Source of the DNA: Flavobacterium cerinum
GTDB taxonomy: Bacteria > Bacteroidota > Bacteroidia > Flavobacteriales > Flavobacteriaceae
Length of the DNA stretch: 64,000 nucleotides
Direction: 5' to 3'
Assembly: GCF_004028155.1 (NCBI RefSeq)
Contig: NZ_SBII01000009.1
Span: 1 to 64,000 of the forward strand
Of the stretch, positions 19,605-29,300 are shown piece after piece. The position numbers and the translations under genes were made by a program. Below the pieces are notes generated by a model, which searched no databases, was not told where the DNA came from, and worked only from the letters and a program-made list of their open reading frames with translations. Within the stretch, counting starts at the first letter, position 1. Each line of letters starts with the position of its first letter.

Positions 19605-20405
19605 CTAAAAGTTAAAAACAACATTTGTTCCTTTATTTATGGCTGATTTAATGGCAATAGAACCATTTAAAAAAATTATTCTGCTTTCTATATTTTTCAT
19701 TCCAAGTCCTTTTTGACTTTTAAGATTTTCTGCATCAAAGCCAATTCCGTTATCTGAATATTTACAAACAATCTTACCATCTTTTTCGTCAAAAACTATA
19801 GAGACAACAGTTGCTTTACCATGGCGCAAAGAGTTATTAATTAATTCCTGTATAATTCTAAAAACATGAAGATGCCTGTCTTTATCTGCATCATTAAACG
19901 TTACATTATTTTCATGGCTAACTACTAATGATTTACTGCTTTTAAGTTCAAAATACAATTCTTCCAATCCTGCTGCTAGTCCAAATTTATCTAATACAGG
20001 AGGTAACAAATTATGAGCTATCCTTCTGGAATTATCAAGTGCTTTGTTAACAAGATTAATAATAGTTCCTGTAATTTCAGAAACTTCGTCACTCGTTAAA
20101 TCGGGTGTTGTAAGCATATGGCTGTTTAATGAAACAATATTAAGCTTAGAACTAATATCATCATGGAGATCCTGCGCTATCCGTTTACGTTCTTCTTCCT
20201 GTACTTCAATGGTCGCCTGCAAAAGATCCCGCTGGTATTCTAATTCAAGATTTTTTTTCTCTAATTCTTTCTGAATTATTTTCTTTTTTGAAAAATAAAA
20301 GAACAGTAATAAAATCATGCCCATAAAGAACATAAAAAATATGCCTGTTATTAAAATTAACCCTGTTTTATTCGTTTCAGATAAAAATTCTGCATCCATT
20401 CCCAT
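19605..20405 (-). CDS. HisKA_3-type sensor histidine kinase with one membrane segment (module 1)
   Basis: The 266-residue product has one N-terminal membrane helix (residues 14-37), a short coiled coil and then the phosphoacceptor box RKRIAQDLHDD with His81, typical of the NarX/DesK class. The ATP-binding domain follows with ELINNSLRHGKAT (N box) and YSDNGIGFD and GLGMKNIESR (G boxes). It has no periplasmic sensor of its own. Its start overlaps the end of the upstream 7-TM gene by 49 nt, so the 7-TM protein may supply the sensing part; this is inferred from gene order. The second in-frame ATG (20399) is an alternative start. The paralogue is the kinase at 31944. Confidence 0.9.
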   Translation of the reverse strand: MGMDAEFLSETNKTGLILITGIFFMFFMGMILLLFFYFSKKKIIQKELEKKNLELEYQRDLLQATIEVQEEERKRIAQDLHDDISSKLNIVSLNSHMLTTPDLTSDEVSEITGTIINLVNKALDNSRRIAHNLLPPVLDKFGLAAGLEELYFELKSSKSLVVSHENNVTFNDADKDRHLHVFRIIQELINNSLRHGKATVVSIVFDEKDGKIVCKYSDNGIGFDAENLKSQKGLGMKNIESRIIFLNGSIAIKSAINKGTNVVFNF

Positions 20406-21004
20406 AAAATTAACAATTGATAAATTATAAACAGTAATGCATTTATTTTCCAGATTAACATATTCGTTTTATCGTTAAATGACACTATGGCTATTGCCGA
20501 AGCAAAGATTAAAGAGCTGCTGATGAAATAGATGAATATTCCAATATTAGTATAATAAAATGGCAGCTTTTTAGACATTTGTTCAAAAAGATAAAAAACA
20601 GAATACAGTATAATTGCCGAAGTAGTAAGTAAAAAACCAATGGAGTTAAAAACATAATAAAGCTCAGGATAAATAGTATACTGTACAATCAATCCAATTA
20701 GGATTGATAGTGATGTGTACTTAATTATGTAGCTCTTTTTATTTTTAATGTCTTTAAAAAGATGGTAAAAAAAACAGCTTAATAATATAAACTGCAAAAA
20801 GAGATAATAAGTAGATAAAAAATGGTTATTCAGACCCTTATCAGCATAAATTTCGGCAGTGGTTTGAATAACCGTTAAAGCAAAAAGATATATGACAAAA
20901 AACTTATAGGCTTTGCTTTTTGGAGCAAAACCTATAAAGTAAATAATTGTATTTATAAACACGAGTACTAAACCTATATAAGAAATTATCTTTAATACAT
21001 ACAT
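20357..21004 (-). CDS. Seven-transmembrane protein coupled to histidine kinase (module 1)
   Basis: The 215-residue product is almost entirely membrane embedded. Seven hydrophobic segments are visible near residues 5-25, 32-54, 63-84, 91-117, 121-143, 149-176 and 182-204. No enzyme motif was recognised. Its start codon shares one base with the stop of the preceding small gene (TAATG), and its end overlaps the kinase gene, so the operon looks translationally coupled. The same size, topology and position recur in the protein at 32669. A signal-receiving or input-relaying membrane partner of the kinase is inferred. I do not recognise a named family. Confidence 0.75.
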   Translation of the reverse strand: MYVLKIISYIGLVLVFINTIIYFIGFAPKSKAYKFFVIYLFALTVIQTTAEIYADKGLNNHFLSTYYLFLQFILLSCFFYHLFKDIKNKKSYIIKYTSLSILIGLIVQYTIYPELYYVFNSIGFLLTTSAIILYSVFYLFEQMSKKLPFYYTNIGIFIYFISSSLIFASAIAIVSFNDKTNMLIWKINALLFIIYQLLILWEWMQNFYLKRIKQG

Positions 21005-21357
21005 TAGATGTATAAGTCGTTTAATTTACTTTTTTTGTCGCATGCAGGTGGGCATGGTCTTGTAAAGTCATAAATACTTCCTTCGATCTGCCCTCCGGGA
21101 AGCATATCAATATAGGTCTCGGTCACCTCGTCATATTTGGTACCGACGATCATAAGTTTTTCAACATTATTTTCATCTACACCCAAATAAGCACGTACAG
21201 AATCTACTCCTTCTGCCAGCACCTCTAATAAATCGTCTTTAGGAATTAAAAAAGCATGGAGCTCATGGTGCTTGTTATAATCTCCCTCTGCTTTTCTCCA
21301 TCTTTTTGCCCATTTTCTGGCAGTTTCTAAAGTGATAATAAATCTTTCCTGTTTCAT
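21004..21357 (-). CDS. Small soluble protein of unknown function, first gene of module 1
   Basis: The 117-residue product has no signal peptide or membrane segment. Visible elements are FIITLETARKWAKRWR at the start, LHAFLIPKDDLLEVLAEG, then VRAYLGVDENNVEKLMIVGT and an end with PCPPACDKK. The F-L-I-P-x-x-D-L element and the lead position in the operon recall the 197-residue protein at 33328 (YFFLIPSAYD), though overall similarity is weak. It is the first gene of the four-gene module and overlaps the 7-TM gene by one base. Its function is not known to me. A cytoplasmic accessory or sensory protein is a guess from context. Confidence 0.7.
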   Translation of the reverse strand: MKQERFIITLETARKWAKRWRKAEGDYNKHHELHAFLIPKDDLLEVLAEGVDSVRAYLGVDENNVEKLMIVGTKYDEVTETYIDMLPGGQIEGSIYDFTRPCPPACDKKSKLNDLYI

Positions 21358-21687
21358 AATTATTGGTTGGTTGGTTGATATTCAATATAATAAATAAAAT
21401 TATTTTTAACAAGTTATAACTTATAAAAAAACAATTTATTTTCTATTTAATTGCAGGGCAATATTATGAAATACAGGAAGCACATGTGATTAAATATTTG
21501 TTAAAAATTAATTAAAATAATGAATGATTAACATTTATTTAAATATTAATTATTATACACGCATAAATACGTAAAAATACTCAATGTACTACTAAAACAA
21601 AAACAGGTAAAAGTACGTGGCTTCACCTTAAACCTATTATTTAATTTTACTTGATAAAATCAACTAACCAATTAAATACCAAAACGT
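21358..21687. other. 330-bp divergent intergenic region, module 1 / tail-collar gene
   Basis: This AT-rich gap contains no supported gene. It holds the upstream regions of the module 1 operon (minus) and the tail-collar gene (plus). Next to the module 1 start is a short TTGG tandem run (21362-21374). Two ACGTA-containing elements are listed separately. Confidence 0.6.
21568..21620 (+). promoter_or_regulatory. Candidate operator with two GTAAAA(A/G)TAC cores upstream of tail-collar gene
   Basis: TACGTAAAAATAC (21568-21580) and ACAGGTAAAAGTACGTG (21604-21620) share a GTAAAA(A/G)TAC core. The second element recurs with one substitution at 31223-31239, beside the paralogous regulator. It ends 22 nt upstream of TAATTTTA (21643-21650), a 7-of-8 match to the -7 box. 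Binding by one of the NarL-type regulators is a hypothesis. Confidence 0.4.
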
Positions 21688-22242
21688 ATGGAAGAATTCA
21701 TCGGAGTTATCAAATTATTTGCAGGAAATTTTGCTCCTAGAGGTTGGGCAATGTGTAATGGACAACTTTTACCAATAAACCAGTACAATGCTGTGTTTGC
21801 TATTTTAGGAACAACATATGGTGGTGATGGACAAACTACTTTTGGTCTACCAAATTTGCAAAGCAGGGTACCTATAGGAATGGGTCAAGGGCCAGGACTA
21901 TCAAACTATGTACAAGGACAAATTTCAGGTGCAGAGCAAATTGTACTTACTGTAAATCAAATGCCAGCACATAATCACACAGCTTCTGTAAAAGTAAGTT
22001 CAGCAAATGCAACACTTGATACTGCAACTCCTGGTGCTTCTATAGCTACTCCAGGAAGTATCGTAAGTAGAGCATTTGTACCTACTTTAGGCTTTAATTC
22101 TGCAACACCAGATGTTCAATTGGTTGGTACAACAGTAACAAATTCAATTGCAGGTGCAAACTCAGCTGTTCCACTCATGCAGCCTTATATGGCCATGAAC
22201 TATATTATATGCCTTGAAGGAATTTTCCCTACAAGAGATTAA
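21688..22242 (+). CDS. Phage tail-collar domain protein (microcystin-dependent protein family)
   Basis: The 184-residue product starts with EEFIGVIKLFAGNFAPRGWA and contains MCNGQLLPINQYNAVFAILG, TTYGGDGQTTFGLPNLQSRV and MPAHNHTASV. These are the hallmarks of the tail-collar fold (PF07484) as found in tail-fibre tips and in MdpB-like bacterial proteins. The end is PYMAMNYIICLEGIFPTRD. There is no signal peptide. No other phage structural genes are nearby, so this is a domesticated or free-standing gene. It ends exactly where the convergent methyltransferase-like gene ends. In many Bacteroidota such proteins occur outside prophages and their role is unclear. Confidence 0.9.
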   Translation: MEEFIGVIKLFAGNFAPRGWAMCNGQLLPINQYNAVFAILGTTYGGDGQTTFGLPNLQSRVPIGMGQGPGLSNYVQGQISGAEQIVLTVNQMPAHNHTASVKVSSANATLDTATPGASIATPGSIVSRAFVPTLGFNSATPDVQLVGTTVTNSIAGANSAVPLMQPYMAMNYIICLEGIFPTRD

Positions 22243-23268
22243 CTAGTATTTATCTTGTAAATTATATGTCCACTGAGGTATATCTGTAATATCATAAACA
22301 AGTTGAAAAACAGAAGTATCCTTAAAATTGTATAAAGAAGTTACACAGTAAGGATTAGTAATATAAGATTCGGCAGTTTTAAGCTCAATGTCTTCAAATA
22401 TTACGAGTTCGGTAAATATACATAGATCAGGATGGTTACTATAATCATCCGGCAGGTTATAAAAATTGCTTTCAAATTTCGATTCGCTTTTTATCTGCCC
22501 GTTAAAATGTTCTTTACTTATTGTGAATAACCGACCTAGATCGATACGAAAAGCATAGGGCTGCAATTCGTTGCGGCCCTTTACATTATGTACTGCATCT
22601 TTAACAAAGGGTTCTTTAGCATAGAAAGTATACGCAAGATCTATATTTATTTCTTGCGGAATTAGTATACCATGAGCCGGCATTTGAGCTATAATATTTT
22701 TCACTATAGCAACTTGAGGCTCACGCGTTAGACCGTAATGCATTGTTTCTGATATTGCCAAATCTATAATAAAATTTTCCGGTTTACTATAGGTTATAGC
22801 ATTAGCTTCGATCAGTTGCAGTTTATATTCTTCTAAACCCATAATCGATATAAGATTTTGTACCGAATTAAGAGATGAAACATTAATATCCAGCAGAATA
22901 GCATTAATTCTGTTTTTATGGAATAACGAAAGTAAAGGCAGTAATAAAGTAGCATAGGGACCACAACCTGCATAAAGTATATTGATGCTTTTTTCAGGAT
23001 AGTCTATACATAATTTAGTTATTGCTTTATGGATTCCTTTAATAAAAAAAACTGTTCGTAGATAATCATCAACACAAGAACCAGCCTCAAAACTGGACAA
23101 TGCAACGCCTCCTGTAACAATGGTTTCGTTGCTTTTGTACTGGAGATCCTGGATTGAAGTTACTTTTTTATAAAAAAGAGAAAGTTTTTCTGCAGCTGCT
23201 ATATGACTCTTATAAGTATTTGATTCTACTATCGATCTAACAATAAATACAAGTTCCTCTTTATACAT
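22243..23268 (-). CDS. Class I SAM-dependent methyltransferase-like protein
   Basis: The preferred start is 23268 (MYKEELVFIVRS, 341 residues). The longer frame from 23322 adds an 18-residue hydrophobic stretch with no support. Residues of about 115-135 hold ILYAGCGPYATLLLPLL, a motif I-type SAM-binding loop. It is followed by the acidic strand end NAILLDIN (motif II) and a later strand IIDLAISETMHYG. The SETMHYGL segment resembles the double-E region of protein arginine methyltransferase-like enzymes, a weak match. The substrate is unknown. The gene ends with no gap against the stop of the convergent tail-collar gene. A link to the neighbouring repeat protein or collar protein is speculative. 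Confidence 0.65.
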   Translation of the reverse strand: MYKEELVFIVRSIVESNTYKSHIAAAEKLSLFYKKVTSIQDLQYKSNETIVTGGVALSSFEAGSCVDDYLRTVFFIKGIHKAITKLCIDYPEKSINILYAGCGPYATLLLPLLSLFHKNRINAILLDINVSSLNSVQNLISIMGLEEYKLQLIEANAITYSKPENFIIDLAISETMHYGLTREPQVAIVKNIIAQMPAHGILIPQEINIDLAYTFYAKEPFVKDAVHNVKGRNELQPYAFRIDLGRLFTISKEHFNGQIKSESKFESNFYNLPDDYSNHPDLCIFTELVIFEDIELKTAESYITNPYCVTSLYNFKDTSVFQLVYDITDIPQWTYNLQDKY

Positions 23269-23343
23269 TTTATACACGTTTATTATAATCTCTAAGATTG
23301 AAAAGATAATGCAATCATACAAAAATAATTAATCCCCATTACC

Positions 23344-26300
23344 ATGAAAAAAAATTACTTTTTACTCATCTTTCTGTTTTTTTGCCTGCACCTAGTCACG
23401 GCACAAACTACAGAAACATTTGAAACCGCAACAACAGGCGCTTCCAATTTTACAAACGGCACTAAAACATTTAACTTAACCAGCAGCTATCTTAGTTTTA
23501 AAGTCTTCCCTCTTGCAAATGGAGGCTATAATTCCTCGGGCAAATTTATCCAGGTTGAAGACTCAGCAGGCCCCGAGGGCTTAGGTCAAACGGGAACTAT
23601 TTCTGATGCTACTGGTAGTTTTAAGGTCAGTAGCCTATGGATTTATGTAACCGGTAATGCTGGTTTTACTCCCGGAGTTACCAGCAATGGTTTGGCAGGA
23701 TCAATTACTTTTAGAGGTAAACTAGCCGGAATTACACAATTTACAGTTGTTAAAAATACCACTGGTACTAATACAGGAAGTGCTCTTCCTGGTAATGGTT
23801 TTATGTCGATCAACTTCGCTACAGAAGGAGGTTCAAATAATACAAATGTCATTATAGACCAACTTGAAATTCAACTAAGCAATAATTATGATTATTTTGC
23901 TGTTGATGATTTTAGATTTCAAAATGGCGCAGTAGCTCCAACAGTAACAACTACAACAGCAACTAACACTGGTGCTGTAAAAGCAACGATGGGAGGTAAT
24001 GTAACTGCCGATGGTGGTGATGCAACTATAGAAAGAGGAATAGTTTGGGGAACAGCCGTGAATCCTACTACTTCTAATAATAAATTCCAAATTGGAACTG
24101 GCACTGGAACATTTAGTGGCTTAGTTTCATCATTTCCACCTTCAACCCTTATTCACTATAGAGCGTATGCTAAAAACAGTGGAGGAACCAGTTATGGTGC
24201 CGGCATGACATTTACAACAAATGCTGCTTTAAGTGCTACGGCATCATATGTTGCAGTTTCTTGTAACTCAGGATCAAATGGAACGTCTACCGTAGTTCCA
24301 TCAGGTGGTTTACCTCCTTATACATACTCATGGACTCCTACTGGAGGAACTGCTGCGACAGCTTCAGGTTTATCCGCTGGTGCTTACACCTGTAATATTA
24401 CTGATAGCGAAGGCACAGTACTAGCTCAATACTCTCCTGTATTTCAACCTTCACTACTCGGTGCTACAACTACTAAAACGAATGTATCTTGTAATGGTGG
24501 AGCTAACGGAACAGCTACGGTAACTGCTACTGGCGGAACAGGAACAAAAACATATTCTTGGTCTCCATCTGGAGGAAATGCAGCTACAGCTTCAGGTCTT
24601 ACTCCAGGAACATATACCGTAACTGTAACAGATGCTAACGCATGTACTGCAACAGCTACAGCTATTATAAGTGAGCCTACTACTGCTCTTTCGGCTACAA
24701 CTACTAAAACTGATGTGTCTTGTTTTGGTGGGTCGAATGGTGCCGCAACTGTAACTGCTGTGGGCGGAACAGGAACTAAAACGTATTCATGGGCTCCAAC
24801 CGGTGGAACTGCTGCGACAGCTTCAGGTCTTACTGCGGGAACTTATACTGTAACAGTAACAGATGTGAACGGATGTACAACGACAGCTACTGCTGTAGTT
24901 GGTCAGCCTGCTATTGCTCTTTCGGCTACTGCAACAAAAACAGATGTATCCTGTAATGGGGGAACGAACGGAACAGCAACAGTAACTGCTGTTGGCGGAA
25001 CAGGAACAAAAACATACTCATGGGCTCCAACCGGTGGTACAGCTGCTATAGCTTCAGGACTTGGTGCAGGAACATATACAGTAACGGTAACAGATGCGAA
25101 CGCATGTACAACAACAGCTACAGCTGTTATTGCGCAGCCTGCTCCTCTTACTGCTACAGCTACTAAAACAGATGTATCCTGTAATGGTGGAACTAACGGA
25201 TCGGCTACTGTAACTGCGACTGGCGGAACAGGAACAAAAACATATTCTTGGGCTCCATCAGGAGGTACTGCAGCTACAGCTTCAGGTCTTATTGCGGGAA
25301 CGTATACAGTAACGGTAACAGATGCGAACGGATGTACAACGACAGCTACTGCTGTAGTTGGTCAGCCTGCTATTGCTCTTTCGGCTACTGCAACAAAAAC
25401 AGATGTATCTTGTTTTGGTGGATCTAACGGTACAGCTACTGTAACTGCGACTGGCGGAACAGGAACAAAAACGTATTCTTGGGCCCCATCAGGAGGTACT
25501 GCAGCTACAGCTTCAGGTCTTATTGCGGGAACGTATACAGTAACAGTAACAGATGCTAACGGATGTATAACGACAGCTACTGCTGTAGTTGGTCAGCCTG
25601 CTATTGCTCTTTCGGCTACTGCAACAAAAACAGATGTATCTTGTTTTGGTGGATCTAACGGTACAGCTACTGTAACTGCGACTGGCGGAACAGGAACAAA
25701 AACGTATTCTTGGGCTCCAACCGGAGGTACTGCAGCTACAGCTTCAGGTCTTACTGCAGGTACTTATACAGTAACGGTAACAGACGCTAATGCATGTATA
25801 ACGACAGCTACGGCTATTGTTGGTCAGCCCGCTATTGCTCTTTCTGCTACTACAACAAAAACTGATGTATCTTGTTTTGGTGGAACTAACGGAACAGCTA
25901 CAGTAACTGCTGTGGGTGGAACAGGAACAAAAACATATTCTTGGGCTCCAACAGGAGGTACTGCAGCTACAGCTTCAGGACTTGGTGCTGGAACGTACAC
26001 AGTTACGGTAACAGATGCTAACGGATGTATAACGACAGCTACGGCTATTGTTGGTCAGCCCGCTATTGCTCTTTCTGCTACTACAACAAAAACTGATGTA
26101 TCTTGTTTTGGTGGAACTAACGGAACAGCTACAGTAACTGCTGTGGGTGGAACAGGAACAAAAACATATTCTTGGGCTCCAACAGGAGGTACTGCAGCTA
26201 CAGCTTCAGGACTTGGTGCTGGAACGTACACAGTAACGGTAACAGATGCTAACGGATGTACTACTACAGCTACTGCTGTTGTAGGTCAACCTGCTATTGC

Positions 26301-29300
26301 TCTTTCTGCTACTGCTACTAAAACAGATGTATCTTGTAATGGTGGGTCTAACGGAACAGCTACAGTAACTGCTGTGGGTGGAACAGGAACAAAAACGTAT
26401 TCTTGGGCTCCATCGGGTGGAACTAACGCAACAGCGTCAGGTCTTATTGCAGGAACGTATACTGTAACCGTAACAGATGCTAATGCATGTACAACTACAG
26501 CTACTGCTATTGTTGGCCAGCCTGCTATTGCTCTTTCGGCTACTACTACTAAAACAGACGTATCTTGTTTTAATGGAACTAACGGATCGGCTACTGTAAC
26601 AGCAGTCGGCGGAACAGGAACAAAAACATATTCTTGGGCTCCATCGGGAGGAACTGCAGCAACAGCTTCAGGCCTGGGGATGGGAACTTACACAGTAACT
26701 GTAACAGATGCGAACGGATGTACTACTACAGCAACAGCTGTAATTGCACAACCTGCTCCTCTTTCTGCAACTGCTGCTAAAACAGATGTATCTTGTTTTG
26801 GTGGATCTAACGGTACAGCTACTGTAACTGCGACTGGCGGAACAGGAACAAAAACGTATTCATGGGCTCCATCAGGTGGAACTGGGGCAACAGCTTCAGG
26901 TCTTGGTATCGGAACATATACAGTAACGGTAATAGATGCTAATGGATGTACAGCGACAGCAACAGCTGTTATTTCACAGCCCGCAATTGCTCTTTCTGCA
27001 ACTGCTACTAAAACAGATGTATCTTGTAATGGTGGATCGAATGGTACAGCAACTGTAACTGCGGTTGGTGGAACAGGAACAAAAACGTATTCATGGGCTC
27101 CATCAGGTGGTACTGGTGCTACAGCTTCAGGCCTTGGTGCAGGTACTTATACAGTAACGGTAACAGATGCTAATGCGTGTACAACGACTGCAACGGCTGT
27201 AGTTGGTCAACCGGCTATTGCTCTTTCGGCTACGGCTACAAAAACAGATGTATCTTGTCGTGGTGGATCGAACGGTACAGCTACTGTAACTGCGGTTGGT
27301 GGAACAGGAACAAAAACATATTCATGGGCTCCATCGGGAGGAACTGCAGCGACAGCTTCAGGCCTGGGTGCAGGTACCTATACAGTAACGGTAACAGATG
27401 CTAATGCGTGTACAACGACTGCAACGGCTGTAGTTGGCCAACCAGCCATTGCTCTTTCTGCAACTGCTACTAAAACAGATGTATCTTGTAATGGTGGTAC
27501 TAATGGGTCGGCTACTGTAACAGCGGTGGGCGGAACAGGAACAAAAACATATTCTTGGGCTCCAACTGGTGGAACTGCAGCGACAGCTACAGGTCTTGGT
27601 GTAGGAACTTATACAGTAACGGTAACAGATGCTAACGGATGTACAACTACGGCTACAGCTGTTATTGCGCAGCCTGCAACGGCTCTTTCTGCAACTACTA
27701 CGAAAGTAGATGTATCTTGTAATGGTGGAACTACGGGTTCAGCAACTGTAACAGCTACTGGCGGAACAGGAACAAAAACATATTCATGGGCTCCATCGGG
27801 AGGAACTGCAGCGACAGCTTCAGGCCTGGGTGCAGGTACCTATACAGTAACGGTAACAGATGCTAATGCGTGTACAACTACGGCAACAGCAGTAATTACT
27901 CAACCTGCAACGGCTCTTTCGGCGACTACTACTAAAACAGATGTATCTTGTAATGGTGGATCGAATGGTTCTGCAACAGTAACTGCTACTGGCGGAACAG
28001 GAACAAAAACGTATTCATGGGCTCCAACTGGTGGAACTGCAGCTACAGCTACAGGTCTTATTGCCGGAACGTATACAGTAACGGTAACAGATGCCAACGC
28101 ATGTACAACTACGGCTACAGCTGTTGTTGGTCAGCCTACTGCTCTTTTGGCTACAACTACAAAAACAGATGTGTCATGTAATGGTGGTACTAACGGATCG
28201 GCTACTGTAACAGCGGTGGGCGGAACAGGAACAAAAACATATTCTTGGGCTCCAACTGGTGGAACTGCAGCGACAGCTACAGGTCTTGGTGTAGGAACTT
28301 ATACAGTAACGGTAACAGATGCTAACGGATGTACAACTACGGCTACGGCTGTTGTTGGTCAGCCTACTGTTCTTTCTGCAACGACTACTAAAGTAGACGT
28401 AGCTTGTAATGGTGGCACGAATGGATCGGCTACGGCAGTTCCTGCTGGTGGTACTGCTCCTTATACTTACTCATGGTCTCCTAGTGGCGGAACTGCTGCA
28501 ACAGCTACAGGTCTTATTGCCGGAACGTATACAGTAACAGTAACAGATGCCAAAGGATGTACAACGACTGCAACAGCAGTAATTGCTCAGCCTACAACTG
28601 CTCTTTCTGCAACTACTACTAAAGTAGATGTAGCTTGTAATGCAGGAACAAATGGATCGGCTACGGCAGTTCCTGCTGGTGGTACTGCTCCTTACACGTA
28701 CTTATGGTCTCCTAGTGGCGGAACTGCTGCAACAGCTACAGGTTTTGCTCCTGGAACGTATACAGTAACGGTAACAGATGCTAAAGGATGTACAACGACT
28801 GCTACGGCCATTATTGCTCAACCTGCAACTGCTCTTTCTGCAACGACTACTAAAGTAGATGTCGCTTGTAATGCAGGAACGAATGGATCGGCAACTGTAA
28901 CAGCTGCTGGTGGTACTGCTCCTTATACCTATTCTTGGTCTAATGGCGGTGGAACTGCTGCTACAACCTCTGGTCGTACTGCCGGAACTTATACAGTAAC
29001 GATAACAGATGCTAAAGGATGTACAACGACTGCTACGGCCATTATTGCTCAACCTGCAACTGCTCTTTCTGCAACGACTACTAAAGTAGATGTAGCTTGT
29101 AATGCAGGAACAAATGGATCGGCAACTGTAACTGCTGCTGGTGGAACTGCTCCTTATACGTACTCTTGGTCGCCTTCTGGTGGAACTGCAGCTACAGCTA
29201 CAGGTCTTGTTGCAGGAACTTATACAGTAACAGTAACAGATGCTAAAGGATGTACAACTACTGCTACAGCTGTAATTGCTCAGCCTGCAACGGCTCTTTC

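Noticed and set aside
21688..22242. Prophage or contractile injection system suggested by the tail-collar domain
   Set aside because: No capsid, tail, baseplate, integrase or lysis genes nearby; the collar gene is solitary.
22243..23322. Longer start at 23322 for the methyltransferase-like gene
   Set aside because: The extra 18 residues are hydrophobic, not conserved-looking, and lie in the promoter region of the divergent SprB-repeat gene.
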